Assembly (NCBI GenBank): GCA_951640165.1 | Contig: OX621245.1 | Span: 18,964,330 to 19,028,329 of the forward strand | From: Pseudoips prasinana | Taxonomy: Eukaryota > Arthropoda > Insecta > Lepidoptera > Nolidae | Reading direction: 5' to 3' | Length of the DNA stretch: 64,000 nt | Part shown: positions 23,614-34,282 of the stretch, in pieces | How the letters are laid out: every line of letters begins with the position of its first letter | How positions within the stretch are numbered: the first letter of the stretch is position 1 | Position numbers and translations under genes: made by a program | The notes under the pieces: model-generated | Databases searched by the model: none | The model's input: the letters and a program-made list of their open reading frames with translations, nothing else | What the model was told of the DNA's origin: nothing

Positions 23614-25576
23614 TTACATTAAAATGTGGTTCAAAAATTCTGCAGGATGGCGTATTTGATCTTGGTAGCGAGCCCACCCTAAATACCATACTATGGTCAT
23701 AATATGGGCACAAACCCCTAAAGTCCTCTTCCCCGTTATACAGCTACAATAATAATACCGTATGGAATCCAATCCTGCAGCTTCTTCTCCATACATTATG
23801 TATGTGGAATAGGTTCTTGACCTGACGTGTCGTGACTATATCCGCCCTCGTAACAGTGTTAAGTTTGGTTCTGTAATATTATGTCGCTCCAATCCTGCGG
23901 GTGGTGCACCGTCTACTACACCGTATACTGTATATACCACCACGGACGTGCTCACTATAGTAGCTACGCGCTAGCTTTAGTTGATAAGTTCCGAGGGCGA
24001 ATATTATTAAATCTTCTTCTGACAACCGTGGGAACACCCTCTCAATTCTGGAAGATCCCCCGAAATCGTTGTGAAAGCTGCACGCCGTCGGTTCATATTA
24101 CTGGCCGTTACATACCTATTCTGCTAGATTATTAGGCATATTCATACGCTGGTTAATGATTTCAATAAACCGGTCAGCATATACGCTGTCATGCACTGGC
24201 ATGTGGAAAGCATTCAACAACGCAGCAGCTATTCTAAAATTGGGGAATAGGTGTTTCAGGGCAACGTTGAAATATTCTTGCCTTAGTAGTTTAAAATCAC
24301 GCTTGATGCATCCGAAAACGATCTCCACAACCCAGCGGACCATGGTTACTTTTCTGGATTTATTAGCCTGCATGGTGGTAAGTTGAGTTTCTCCAGGATG
24401 TAAAGACTCAGGTGTATGAGTTATGTAGCCGAAACTTCTAAAATCTGGCAAGGCGTCCGTAAATCCTTTATCCAAAATAAAAATGTCACCGGGTCGAAAA
24501 AAGTAATGGAATGATACGTCTTGTTCATCGTGAATAACATCTTGCATTATATTTGCGTCTGATTTGGTCGCTTTATATGGCCCGTAAATATCAATTATGT
24601 ATCCATCCGAACATTTCAGTAACAGTGGTTTTATTAAATTCCTGTACTTATGAGGGCTATATGTATGCCTCTGAAATAAAAAATTCGCGCTTTTTTGGAT
24701 ATTTTGGTAAGTACCATCAATAATGGTAATAGCAGGCATTTCGTTTTCGGGTTCATTTGGGTTGCCGAATAATGCAGCAGGTATTACTAGATTCCTGTTC
24801 ACGGCTTGTTGTCTGGTTAAATGGTCAAAACCCAAATGTTGAGGCACAAAGTCTTCTAATAGACACTCTTGTGCCAAATGTACGAGCCTCTCAAAGTGTC
24901 TTCGGCTTATACCATACAGAGTCGCTAGCCTGTCGTCCGATTCTCCACTTCTGAGTTTTGATAGGTACATTCCTAATATTTTCTTTGGCTGGGTACTCCT
25001 TCTACTCAAAGATGGTGTTTCAGCTAAAATTGCGTTGAATTCTTCGAGAGTCCGCCCGGTCCAGTAATGCAATTCGTCTGCTGACATATTTTCAACATGT
25101 TCAAAATCCATATGTGTTGTATTTGTTATGACATTTTTTAAAATGGATATGATGTCCATTATATGTGCACTCGAAAAATCATGTGATATGTTTGGGGCTT
25201 CAAATAAATCCTCCCAATTATTTGATTGCATATGTTTGTCACATACTCTAGCACTTGTTGGCACATAATAGTTTGCGTTAATCAAAAAATCGGCCTTTAT
25301 TCTCTCAGGTATCCGGCGTCGCGATATCATACGGCAGCCATAAAAAATACATGCATTTGCTGTATTTGGAGCACGAGATAACTCCGACAGATTTAATGAC
25401 TGAAGTAAATCAGGTTGCTGTAGCTGCTGTACTTCGTCCTGATCTATATTTTCAACTTCATCTTCCCGTGGTATTGAAGGTCCTGGCAAAGGATCTTGCA
25501 TAGCACCCTGACCCTGAGCCCTTTGACTCCTTAACCAGCATGGACGACAGACGTATTCTCTGCCGTTGAATATAAC
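23614..25576 (-). pseudogene. IS4EU/ISL2EU-like DDE transposase, C-terminus broken
   Basis: The main frame starts at ATG 25501 and gives 461 residues to TAG at 24116. A zinc-binding pattern (C51, C56, C87, H90) is followed by a DDE_Tnp_4-type core: D262 in IIDGTYQN, D344 in ILDKGF and E393 in VVEIVFGC. These are the expected triad. The same frame extends upstream of the ATG through VCRPCWLRS to a splice acceptor (TTGTTGTAG) at 25577, so this is a downstream exon and the first exon is not found. After 24116, homologous coding continues in shifted frames (NRRRAAFTTISGD, then LGTYQLKLARSYYSEH). It ends at 23614 with a SWIM-like CSC...GVCAH motif. At least two frameshifts and a stop lie between. 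Assignment to IS4EU/ISL2EU is from memory of the family. Confidence 0.82.
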
Positions 25577-26324
25577 CTACAACAAAAAACAAAAAAGTTG
25601 TAATGACTTTTCACGAGTAATACCTACTAGTAGGTTCATTTTATAGATATTTTCCGTTATCATGTGGATTCCCAACCTACCAAGTAAGTAGACATTATTA
25701 CTAAACTAAACCATTAATATTGTAAAAATCAATTGTTAAGCTGTAAATAACTTGCTCACGGATCTTTGTAAAGCTAAGGACAAAGATTTTTTGTCAATAA
25801 TAAATACGAGTACTTGGATGTGAAAAATAACTCTTTCACTATAATAGTACTCTTTCTTATACTTATACCTAATAAATAGCTCTTCCATTATAACCAGCTC
25901 TTTAAATAACTCTGTCACGGTAACTATAGAAAATGCTAACCAGTTTGATATTATCTATTGCACCAACAATCAACAGCAATATGGCTTAAAAGGTACCTTT
26001 TAAGCCATATTGCTGTTGATTGATCGCGCGGCATAAAAGGCAGCTTTTTCAATTATTTGTCTATAATAGGTAGATACTTTCTGAACTGTATAACTTTTTT
26101 CTCCGTGGGCCGATTTTATGGTGTCCATGGTATAAAAATATCCTACATTCACGAACTATTATATAGACTAGGTTTCATCAGCCGACGCCATTTGGACCAC
26201 TTCCGCCCGTTCTCCTTTATTATTATCTGCATAGAGCACCTCAATCCAACTCAACTCAGTTATAGAGCAAGTTAAACAACTTTTTGCGTAGTTTAATACA
26301 AATAAATTATAAATATAGTTTTAA
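25577..26324. other. Non-coding DNA with a perfect palindrome
   Basis: Probable intron or upstream DNA of the transposase element; no first exon recognised. Contains the palindrome at 25967-26022. Confidence 0.5.
25967..26022. repeat. Perfect 56-bp palindrome, no spacer
   Basis: The two 28-bp halves mirror exactly around GGTACC at 25992-25997. Arms include CAGCAATATGGCTTAAAAGG. Spacer-less palindromes this long are usually unstable, so it may be a young hairpin element, a replication-generated inverted duplication or an assembly artefact. Confidence 0.9.
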
Positions 26325-27085
26325 TAGGCGATTCTAATATAACTATACTTTTGAAAAAAACCTCTTATGAATTAAAGTATTTATTTTACAAATTTAATAT
26401 AAAAATATATATCGCCCTGCCGAATCGCCGCATAAGTTATCTTGTATTGACCACATCCTTAGTAACATCCCAGATGCGACCTCTACGGCACAAATGCTAA
26501 GTTTTAATTAAAATACAAGCAACAAAAACATGCAATTAATTATTTCTATAAACGTGATTTCAACTTGGAACATAAACGGAAGTTTAAAGATTTTTTGCAA
26601 AATTTGTCATGGTCTGTCTTAGACATGGTTAATAAGGCAAATACAGCATACAGCAGTTTTCATGAAATTGGATTTTATGAAAACAAAAATACTCTAAATA
26701 AATATAAGTATCTATATATCTTCAAACCCCTAGAATATACTACAACTACTAATAATACATCTAGTGGTCAAAAAAATGCAAACATTAATTTCATCAATAA
26801 CAATGAGAACAAATGTAGAACAGCCTAGACTGTAATAAAAAGTAAACTCAGTAATTCAGACTTCAAAAATCATGTTGATAACATTAAGATAGATAAGAGA
26901 ACCCTAACTCTGAAGGTTACGACGAAATTAGTACAAACATAATAAAAGCATGTGCAAATGACATTAATCAGATACTGACACACTTGATTAACTTGTAATT
27001 TTACCTAAGATGACAGATAACTTTAATGCATCGGTTCAGCTTCTATCTGTCCTGTTGTCATAAAGTTATCTATTGTCAAACTATA

Positions 27086-27216
27086 GTACAGACGCCAGCA
27101 CATCCAGCTACCCCAATCCGTCAAATTTATTTAATAGATTTTCAACTTAATCACAAAATCATAAGGTTCACTTTCAATTGGCGAAAATTTACAGATTGGT
27201 GTGCTGGCGTCTGTAC
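27086..27216. mobile_element. MITE, GTACAGACGCCAGCA family, copy 1
   Basis: 131 bp with 17-bp perfect terminal inverted repeats, GTACAGACGCCAGCACA at 27086-27102 and its complement at 27200-27216. Internal sequence CCCCAATCCGTCAAATTT and TTTCAACTT is shared with 30434-30578 and 55205-55322. Non-coding; it needs a transposase from elsewhere. Confidence 0.88.
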
Positions 27217-27514
27217 AAAAAAGGTGATAAATGTGACGTCAATAATTATTATCCCATCACATGAATTCCAATAATACCAAAAATATTTAAAAAGTGTATG
27301 TATAAGAGACTTATGGAGGTTAGTCACAAATACAATATAATTGAAAACAAACAACACTGTTTTCAAAAAACAAGTCCAATACACTGGCCATCTATTCCTT
27401 GATAAATATTGTATTAATTAGCATTAATGACAATTTCTTTTTGACTTATCAAAAGCATTTGACTTAGTCTCACACGAAAAATTGCTTCAAGAACCGTTCT
27501 AAGAAAACATAGGT

Positions 27515-28102
27515 CGCTGCTATACGAGAAAGAGAAAGCGAACGAAAGGCGGTCTTATCAGGTGTGTCCAGTTCAGCCATTCAAAACTACATTTGCTGGT
27601 CAACACTATCGGGTTATAGGAGGTCACCTCTATAACACTTTAAACAAATGGTGTAAAATATACCCTATGTGCAGTTACAGGTGCAAATCTACAGTTACTA
27701 AATGGCTTCAGCTAAAGACATACACAGACACTGAAGACCTTCTCACCCTGTCCGTTCTGTAAACCTGACAGAAACATAAATAAACACTACACGATCATGA
27801 ATCCTACACTACATATACACGTACTAATACACTACAAATTTACAATCATATATATTTATCTCTATTCTGTACAGATGTCGAGGCTCCTAGGTTAAATTTT
27901 TGCTACTGGCTACGTTTGTTAAATCTACTATCTACGTTTACTTTTAGCTTAAACTATGTGTGAGAGCCCTGGTACCCATAACTCAAGTTAAATCTTATCA
28001 TGGGTACCAGAGTTCAATTCTATTTTTTGTAACCATTTAATAGCTGTAATGTATGTGTAAATTGTGCACTTTTTTGTGAGAAATAAATTATTCTTATTCT
28101 TA
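27515..28102 (+). mobile_element. LINE 3' end inserted in the older LINE
   Basis: Encodes the C-terminus of a lepidopteran LINE ORF2 (GGHLYNTLNKWCKIYP, then YTDTEDLL), stop near 27760, followed by a 3' untranslated region ending at AATAAATTATTC and ATTCTTA near 28102. It sits between RT motifs A and B of the surrounding LINE, so it landed in that element and is younger. Confidence 0.7.
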
Positions 28103-28714
28103 ACTGGTCATTATGGATTAGTGGACCGACTCTGCAATGGATTGCGTCGTATTTTAACAATAGAAAAAAAGTGTTTAACTACAACAATTAATTAAAATAA
28201 AGACATGATACCTACTTATCTAACTATAATTTATATAAATGTGGCTTCCCACAAGGATGCATATTAGGACGAAATTTATTTATATTGTTCATAAATAACA
28301 TCTTTGACATGACCAATCATAAATATTTCTTTCTTTTTTATAATTAAAATTTCCATAATTGAGACAACTGAAAGGAAAAAAGTAATAAATTGACCACCAA
28401 GCTGCTTCTTATCTTGAATAATATCATTAACATTTTAATCGAATGGCTCAATAAGATTAATCTGAAAATTAACCTTAACAAATCCATATATATTAAATTA
28501 CATAAATTTAACAACAATAAAAACAATTTTAATCTAAGCATACCGAAAATAAACGTAACCAAAGTAAAAACAGCCATACTATCTTACCGTTAGTATGTCA
28601 AAGTATGTTACTTTTAATATGGGGCAACAGTGCTGACCAAAACAGAGCTTTTGTTGCAGAAAGAAGTGTATTGACATAGGCTGTATATGTGATAATATAT
28701 GTCACATATATAGC

Positions 28715-29606
28715 CAGATGAATTCTCTTTATTGCACACAGAAAATAAATACATAAGTTAGAAGTTACAAAAAGAAAAGGCATGTACATAGTCGAGCTTA
28801 ATTCATTTTTGAATTTTCTTCCAGCAAACCATTAGGAAAGAGAGATTTTCAAAATTATGGGTATAGGCAGTGTACAACAAACTATTATAATTATGTACCT
28901 TGTCGGGTAAATATATTGATAAAATACACACTAATAATTATATACGATACCTGATAAAAATATATATCTATTTAATAAACTACATAAACCTACATACCTT
29001 ATATGTACGTAAGTTACAGAGAGAAGAAGTGATTCTTAGTTCTGCTCTTAAAAATACTCAATGACGAGCTATCACGTATGGAATGTGGTAAGGAATTCCA
29101 AAGGTGTACTGCGCGTACAGTAAATGATTCATCATAGCGGCTGGAAGTATGGGAAGGAGTCCTAAGAAGAAGAGATGTAGCTGTGCGACAAGGTTTGCCA
29201 CTGGGCACCAGATACTCAAAGCGTTCACGGAGATAGATGGGAGCAACAGGATTTTGAAGGATGGAATAAAGTAGATATAGAATATGACAGTCCCGACGCT
29301 GCCGAATAGGCAGCCACTTCAATTGCAACCGGAACTCCGACACGTGGTCGTGCTTCCGTAGGCCGAAAATTAAGCGGATGCATAGGTTCTGCAGGCGTTC
29401 GAGCTTATCTAGAAGTTCTTCTGTTGCATCAAGGAAACAGACATCAGCATAGTCAAAAAGAGGGAGTAAAAGCGATTGAGCGAGAGTGACTTTAGTCTGA
29501 AACGGTAAGAATTTTTGGAGACGTTTGATAGATTGAAACAAACAGTATACTCTCCTGCTTACTTCTGCAACGTGATTGTTCCACGAAAGGTTACAGTCTA
29601 TTAAGA
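28715..29606 (-). pseudogene. 5'-truncated CR1/jockey-like LINE, C-terminal ORF2
   Basis: One frame on the minus strand runs from about 29605 to the stop at 29014, about 195 residues. It holds the region after the RT core: LFQSIKRLQKFLPFQTK, PLFDYADVCF, RLQNLCIRLIFGLRKHDH and VRAVHLWNSLPHSIR. This is the classic non-LTR C-terminal part that follows the fingers/palm. The 3' untranslated region continues to about 28716 and ends in GTGTGCAATAAAGAG. It is cut off at 29607 by a poly-T run of a different element. Confidence 0.88.
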
Positions 29607-29607
29607 T

Positions 29608-29916
29608 TTTATTTTTTTTTTATGTCAGTGGTCGACAAACGAGCAAGTGGGTCACCTGATGGTAAGTGATCACCGCCGCCCATGGACACTCGCAACACCA
29701 GAGGAGTCGCGGGTGCGTTGCCGGCCTTTAAGAGTCAGCAAACAAGTATTGCTGACCCTTCCTCCCACCCCGATGAGCTCTGGCGACCTTACTCACACTC
29801 AGAAACACAACATTAAATTATTAATGTTATTATTAAGGAATGTCTTCTGTAAGGTGGAGGTACTTCCCCAGTCGGGCTGCTGTTCGAGCGAATGAACGCT
29901 GTGCCCTACCTCTCTT
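29608..29916 (-). mobile_element. Short non-autonomous element sharing both ends with the LINE at 35.75-39.3 kb
   Basis: On the minus strand it starts near 29916 with GAGGTAGGGCACAGCG and passes through CGACTGGGGAAGTACCTCC and a CTTAATAATAACATT junction. It then has the 3' module with AAGGTCGCCAGAGCTC, GGCCGGCAACGCACCC and CACTTGCTCGTTTG, ending in a poly-A run. The first ~75 bp match 35753-35826 and the remaining ~215 bp match 39087-39300. About 3.2 kb lies between those two places in the large copy but nothing here. Confidence 0.8.
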
Positions 29917-30104
29917 AATACCTGAATTCTGCCAAACAGTATTTAAAAAGCTTTACTTGTTGCCGCTACCGTCTATCAATAATAATTAATATTATACAGT
30001 CGTATGGAGACCACACTACGCCACACACACTACCTGGAAGAATACACAAAAATTCTTCTGGCACTTGTGTATTCCACAGGAACGTCCAAGAAATACAAAG
30101 AATA

Positions 30105-30368
30105 TCGGGATCATCATCACCAGACTGCTATCGTCCACACATGCCTCCCCCAAAGGTTTCTTTAATGTTGCCATTTGGAGGAGTTTGCCTTAGTCACCGC
30201 GCTAGGCCTGCGAGTTGGTGACCGCCGAATGAGGTGTTAGCTAGTAAACAGGTGACACTGCTGCACGACTACCTGGTGTGTCTCTTAGTCGCATTTTACG
30301 ACACCTACGGGATGGTGGCCCTGTTATTTTTTTCTAGGCCGGAAACCACACGGCAAGCCTAATAAATA
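30105..30368 (-). mobile_element. RTE-associated or SINE-like 3' end
   Basis: Minus-strand relative of 53005-53240: both share the CGACTAAGGGATACA-type and CTCGCATGCCAAACGCGGTG-type segments and a TGATGATGAT tail. Here the tail (ATCATCATC) is at 30112 on the plus strand. Degraded and non-coding. Confidence 0.6.
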
Positions 30369-30433
30369 AAATAAAATAGAGATATTACGCGAAATCAAAC
30401 TAAAAACACTGCGTCAGCAAGCCTTTACGTAAT

Positions 30434-30578
30434 GTACAGACGCCAGCATATCAAACTATCCCAATCTGACAAATTTCCCCATTTGAAAGAAAGTGAACCA
30501 TATGCTTAGGTGATAAAGTTGAAAATCTATAAAAGAAATTTGACAGATTGGGGTAGCTTGACGTGCTGGCGTCTGTAC
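30434..30578. mobile_element. MITE, GTACAGACGCCAGCA family, copy 2
   Basis: 145 bp with 15-bp perfect ends GTACAGACGCCAGCA and complement. The longer inner part GGGGTAGCTTGACGTGC near 30550 shows what the left arm of the other copies has lost. The interior matches copy 1 in inverted orientation. Confidence 0.88.
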
Positions 30579-30994
30579 ATAGCATACATATCTGCACGAT
30601 TTGCAGACAAACAATTGGATGGTCTGTGAAAATACGAGAACGGGTATACATAGAAAACGCTGGAATTTTTTAGCCGTACAATGAAATATTATTTGCTTTT
30701 CTTGTTGTTCCGCAGCAAACGGCAAATCTGATTCAACATTTTTGAACAATAGGTGATTTGCATTGATAATCTTGATTCTAAAACAGTCTTGATTTGAAAC
30801 AAAAATATCTATACTTCAATAACAATTGTCCCTGGCCGAGGTTATTGTGATAGATATCAAAACAAGGGTAACAGGTACCATCACTTCTATTTTCCCTTTG
30901 AAAATAAAAATGCGCTCGGTGAAAAGTATGCCTAGTATAGTGCATTACTAGACATGTAGAGACATCCTTATACCACTTTTCACTGGTGTAATAC

Positions 30995-31325
30995 TGTATT
31001 TGTTATTGCTTCGTTGGTCTAGCGGGGGCATGATTAACTACAGATAATATCCTGGGTTTAAATTTTGGTACATTACTGTAAAAAGAAATTTCTCAGTATC
31101 AGCCTTGGAATCGGCGGTATATACGCTCCCGTGCCTCGGAGAGCACGAAGTATCTTTTGTACTGTACCTAACCTCTTTCCGGTCGTAGTCTGGTCTTCCC
31201 ATCAAGAGTTATGGATAAGAAAGTGCCATTTTTGCGCATACACTTATGGACTATATATGTCCCGCACAGATGGCTAATCTCTACTGAGACTGGCAGCCAT
31301 CGCAGAAATTCGAATGTATTTGTTA
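30995..31325 (+). mobile_element. tRNA-derived SINE copy with 11-bp target duplication
   Basis: Body about 31006-31314, same family as 5669-6026 (head TTGGTCTAGCGGGGGC). Direct repeats TGTATTTGTTA lie at 30995-31005 and 31315-31325. Its box B (GGGTTTAAATTTTGG) is mutated, so this copy is older and probably silent. Confidence 0.88.
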
Positions 31326-31984
31326 GTGAATTAGGAAGCAACCATAGCGGCTGGCGTCATAGAAATGTCTCTTCTGCTAGCTGTATTTAATACTGAATTT
31401 TACGCTAATGGAACTTTACGCTAGTGCAAAAACATTTAGCTTCTGATGACAATAATATTTCGCAAATGGAAATACAGTCAAACCTATGTAACAACGAAGA
31501 GTACAATTTTTTATTATAATACAAACATATACAATTGTGTGCAATGGCACAGAATTATTTGCTTCCTTCGGAAAATATAATAGGTAGAAATCTAAGAAAT
31601 CGGAAACGGAGTAATACTTTTAACTATATAATGTTTTTTCGTAATCTATATGATATAGTGTTTTACAATTTACACTTTTTTAAAAGTCGATGATTGCACT
31701 TACAAACTTCCCATTCACGGACACTAAGCACATTCAGACTCAGGCCAGCTACACACAAATAGTTTTTAGCGGAAATAGCTGCGCCCAAATACCTTAACCA
31801 CTGTACCGCTTGTCGAATCAATCGATACTACCGATAAATAGATATCTCCAAATTTGCACTTATTAATTCGTGCTTGTTGTAACTAGTTTTCTAAATGAAA
31901 GCAGATGAGATGAGACTATATAGGAGGGTCTATATAATCTCATTCCATCTGTTTGTATTTAGAAAACTTGTTGCAAATATTTTC
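31326..31984. other. Non-coding DNA
   Basis: Nothing recognised, AT-rich. Confidence 0.5.
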
Positions 31985-32312
31985 GAAGTTATACTTCTTT
32001 TGGCGCGATGGAGAAAAATGATGAGAGTGAATTTTTACGATGCGCGCGCACACCGACACCTAAATTTAACAGCATGAAGTTAGTTCTAGATGAGAGTGAA
32101 TTTTTACGATGCGCGCGCACACTGACACCTAAATTTAACAGCATGCAGTTAGTTCTAGGTGGTATGAAAATTGATAACTATGTTCAAGTTGTATATTCTA
32201 GTATTTTTATTTAAATAAAATCTTTTTGATTAATTTTAATATTTATCGTTAATCACTACTGCATTTTAATTATTTTTTTTCCATACGCCAAAGAAGTATA
32301 ACTTCTAACGCG
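31985..32312. mobile_element. MITE-like element with GAAGTTATACTTCTTT ends and an internal duplication
   Basis: The left end GAAGTTATACTTCTTTTGGCG at 31985 pairs with CGCCAAAGAAGTATAACTTC near 32286. Inside, a 69-bp unit with ACGATGCGCGCGCACAC is duplicated in tandem (32021-32089 and 32090-32158). The element has no long coding frame. I recognise it as a common lepidopteran motif but not its transposase. Confidence 0.65.
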
Positions 32313-32344
32313 TGTACATAAGTACACACAGAATTTTTTTTATT

Positions 32345-32576
32345 ATATAGGCGGTTGGCGTGGTTTGTAGTTACTTGCCTTTCACACCGGAGGTCGTAGG
32401 TTAGACTCCCACCCAGGACAAATATTGTATGCATGAACATGTCTGTTCATTCTGAGTCTGGCTGTATTTATCTATATAAGTATGTATTTACAAAATAAAA
32501 GTAGTTTATCAATAATCTGGTTTCCATACTACAAGCTCTGCTTAGTTTAGGATTTGATGGCAGTGTGAATAATGTA
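32345..32576 (+). mobile_element. tRNA-derived SINE (same family as 8695-8928)
   Basis: Head with TTGGCGTGGTTTGTAG, a weak box B (GTAGGTTAGACTCCCACC), the body CTGAGTCTGGCTGTATTTAT, and the 3' part CAAGCTCTGCTTAGTTTAGG. Flanks hold similar ATTATAT runs but no clear target duplication. Confidence 0.72.
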
Positions 32577-33081
32577 TCATGATATTATAATATATAACTT
32601 TACGCTGGAAGTAGACTTCCACTTCTAGAAGAATAATGACTATTTAAATGGTAGATGACTATTGGCCACAGTTAGTAGCAATAAATCGACGGTCTCTTAA
32701 ATTCTCACTTATCCAAGTTCGACTGTACAAGCAGTTAGCTAGTCTGAAATAAATTACACTCGTTACTGTAGATGATTTCTTACAGTGTGATCGAGTGTTT
32801 CAAGTTAAACACTAATAGATATTCTTTTAGCCCCATAGGCTTTCACTAAATATCGATATTTAGTGAGGACCTCCAAAAAGTATTCAGCTCCCTATGTTTG
32901 GCTCTAAATCATTCAAAATAATCACTTTTAACATCCCACGGCTACAATTAAGTAATCATCCTTTAAAAAGTCAGGTTTGCAGCTATCATCAAACACGGTC
33001 TCAGCAGTTCATCCTAATATTACATCTATATTTATGGTATAAAATCTCTTCATATGATTAAATAATAGTCAGTATTAATTC
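32577..33081. other. Non-coding DNA
   Basis: Nothing recognised. Confidence 0.5.
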
Positions 33082-33470
33082 AAAATAAAAAAAAACTTCG
33101 TTTAAAAAAACCGACTTCAGAAACTAAAATGTATAAAATAATCTTAATTAAGATTTAATTTAATACATCTCTTATGCAAACGTAATTCCTTTAATATTAA
33201 TGAAATACTATAATTTGTATTTATATTGATAGGTTTGAAGTCGGTGCCAAGCCCTAAGCCAAATAAAAGTTAATATAATATATAAATATATTTGTATTTG
33301 TATAGGTAGCAAATACAAATTATAGTAATTAGACAGATTGGGGTAGCGACAGTTTAATATTAAAGGAATTACGTTTGCATAAGAGATGTATTAAATTAAA
33401 TCTTTATTAAGATTATTTTATACATTTTAGTTTCTGAAGTCGGTTTTTTTAAACGAAGTTTTTTTTATTT
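33082..33470. mobile_element. Foldback/MITE with ~118-bp inverted arms
   Basis: Arms 33082-33200 and 33353-33470 are near-perfect reverse complements, with ends ACTTCGTTTAAAAAAACCGA and complement. The ~150-bp centre has its own smaller inverted repeat and a scrap AGACAGATTGGGGTAGC resembling the GTACAGACGCC MITE interior. Non-coding. The strong foldback could produce double-stranded RNA if transcribed. Confidence 0.85.
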
Positions 33471-33596
33471 GTTACTTTTTAGTATCTTGCTATGGGTAGG
33501 ACTACGAAAGGTGCCGCGGGCCTCAAAACTATAGTTCCCAACAAACGAGAACGGAAAAAAGAAATATCCTCCGAAAAAGAGTGAATAATCGAAAAG

Positions 33597-34270
33597 ACCA
33601 AATCAAATCAAATCAAATATTCTTTATTGCGAACATAGGTAGATACATTGCACATTCAAGGGTGTTAGTGATGGTGAGGTCGCTATGTCCAGCCGGTTAC
33701 AGCATGCAATTATTAATGTTACAATGTCATTATTTTAAAGAAAATTACAATTAACATTAGATACGAATACGAAAAACATTATATACCAAAATGTCACACT
33801 TTTTACATGTATCGACAGTAATACATTTATACATCACAATAATTTAATAAAAAGTTATTTAATAATAAATTTATAATAAATAAATAAAAAAAATTACCAA
33901 TTAAATGGATCAATGCACAAATCGGAGTCATATAGTTTTGTCCAGAAGATATTCATGGATGCTGTAGTAAGTTTTATTCACTAACAGTTCTATCAACAGT
34001 GATTTGAATTTACAAATATTACTTTGTTCCACAATATGTCGTGGCAATTTATTATAAATCTTAGGTGCCATACCTATAAAATTTTTATTATATAATGCGG
34101 TTTTGTGTGATCTGAAGCGTATTTTGTACATGTGTCTTAGACTGTTTAACGTCTCGAACAAATTTAAATTACTTCTAACAAATATGGCTACCTCATAAAT
34201 GTAAAGACAAGGTAGAGTCAGTATACGTAGCTTAAAGAAAAATGGCTTACATGTATCAACACTTTTAATA
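33597..34270 (-). pseudogene. 5'-truncated jockey/CR1-type LINE, ORF2 C-terminus
   Basis: Minus-strand frame from about 34262 to a stop at 33928. It includes CKPFFFKLRILTLPCLYIYE and NFIGMAPKIYNKLPR, the usual end of lepidopteran LINE ORF2 proteins. The 3' untranslated region ends with a CAATAAAGAAT signal near 33620 and a tail of TTTGA-type pentamers (AAATC repeats on the plus strand at 33599-33621). Confidence 0.83.
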
Positions 34271-34282
34271 GTTAAGAAAAAG

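Larger units (their letters stand above)
26325..28715 (+). pseudogene. Decayed jockey/CR1-type LINE (EN and RT remnants)
   Basis: Non-LTR retrotransposon ORF2 fragments occur in order. Endonuclease: GDSNITILLKKTSYELK near 26327 and CIDHILSNIPDATSTAQ near 26443. Linker: FKDFLQNLSWSVLDM near 26586. RT: EGYDEISTNIIK near 26910, FDLSKAFDLVSHEKLLQE near 27442, CGFPQGCILGRNLFIL near 28237, WLNKINLKINLNKS near 28444, and WGNSADQNRAFVA near 28620. The fragments lie in different frames with many stops. Two insertions split it: a MITE at 27086-27216 and another LINE's 3' end at about 27515-28102. A minus-strand LINE end abuts it at 28715. Confidence 0.8.
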
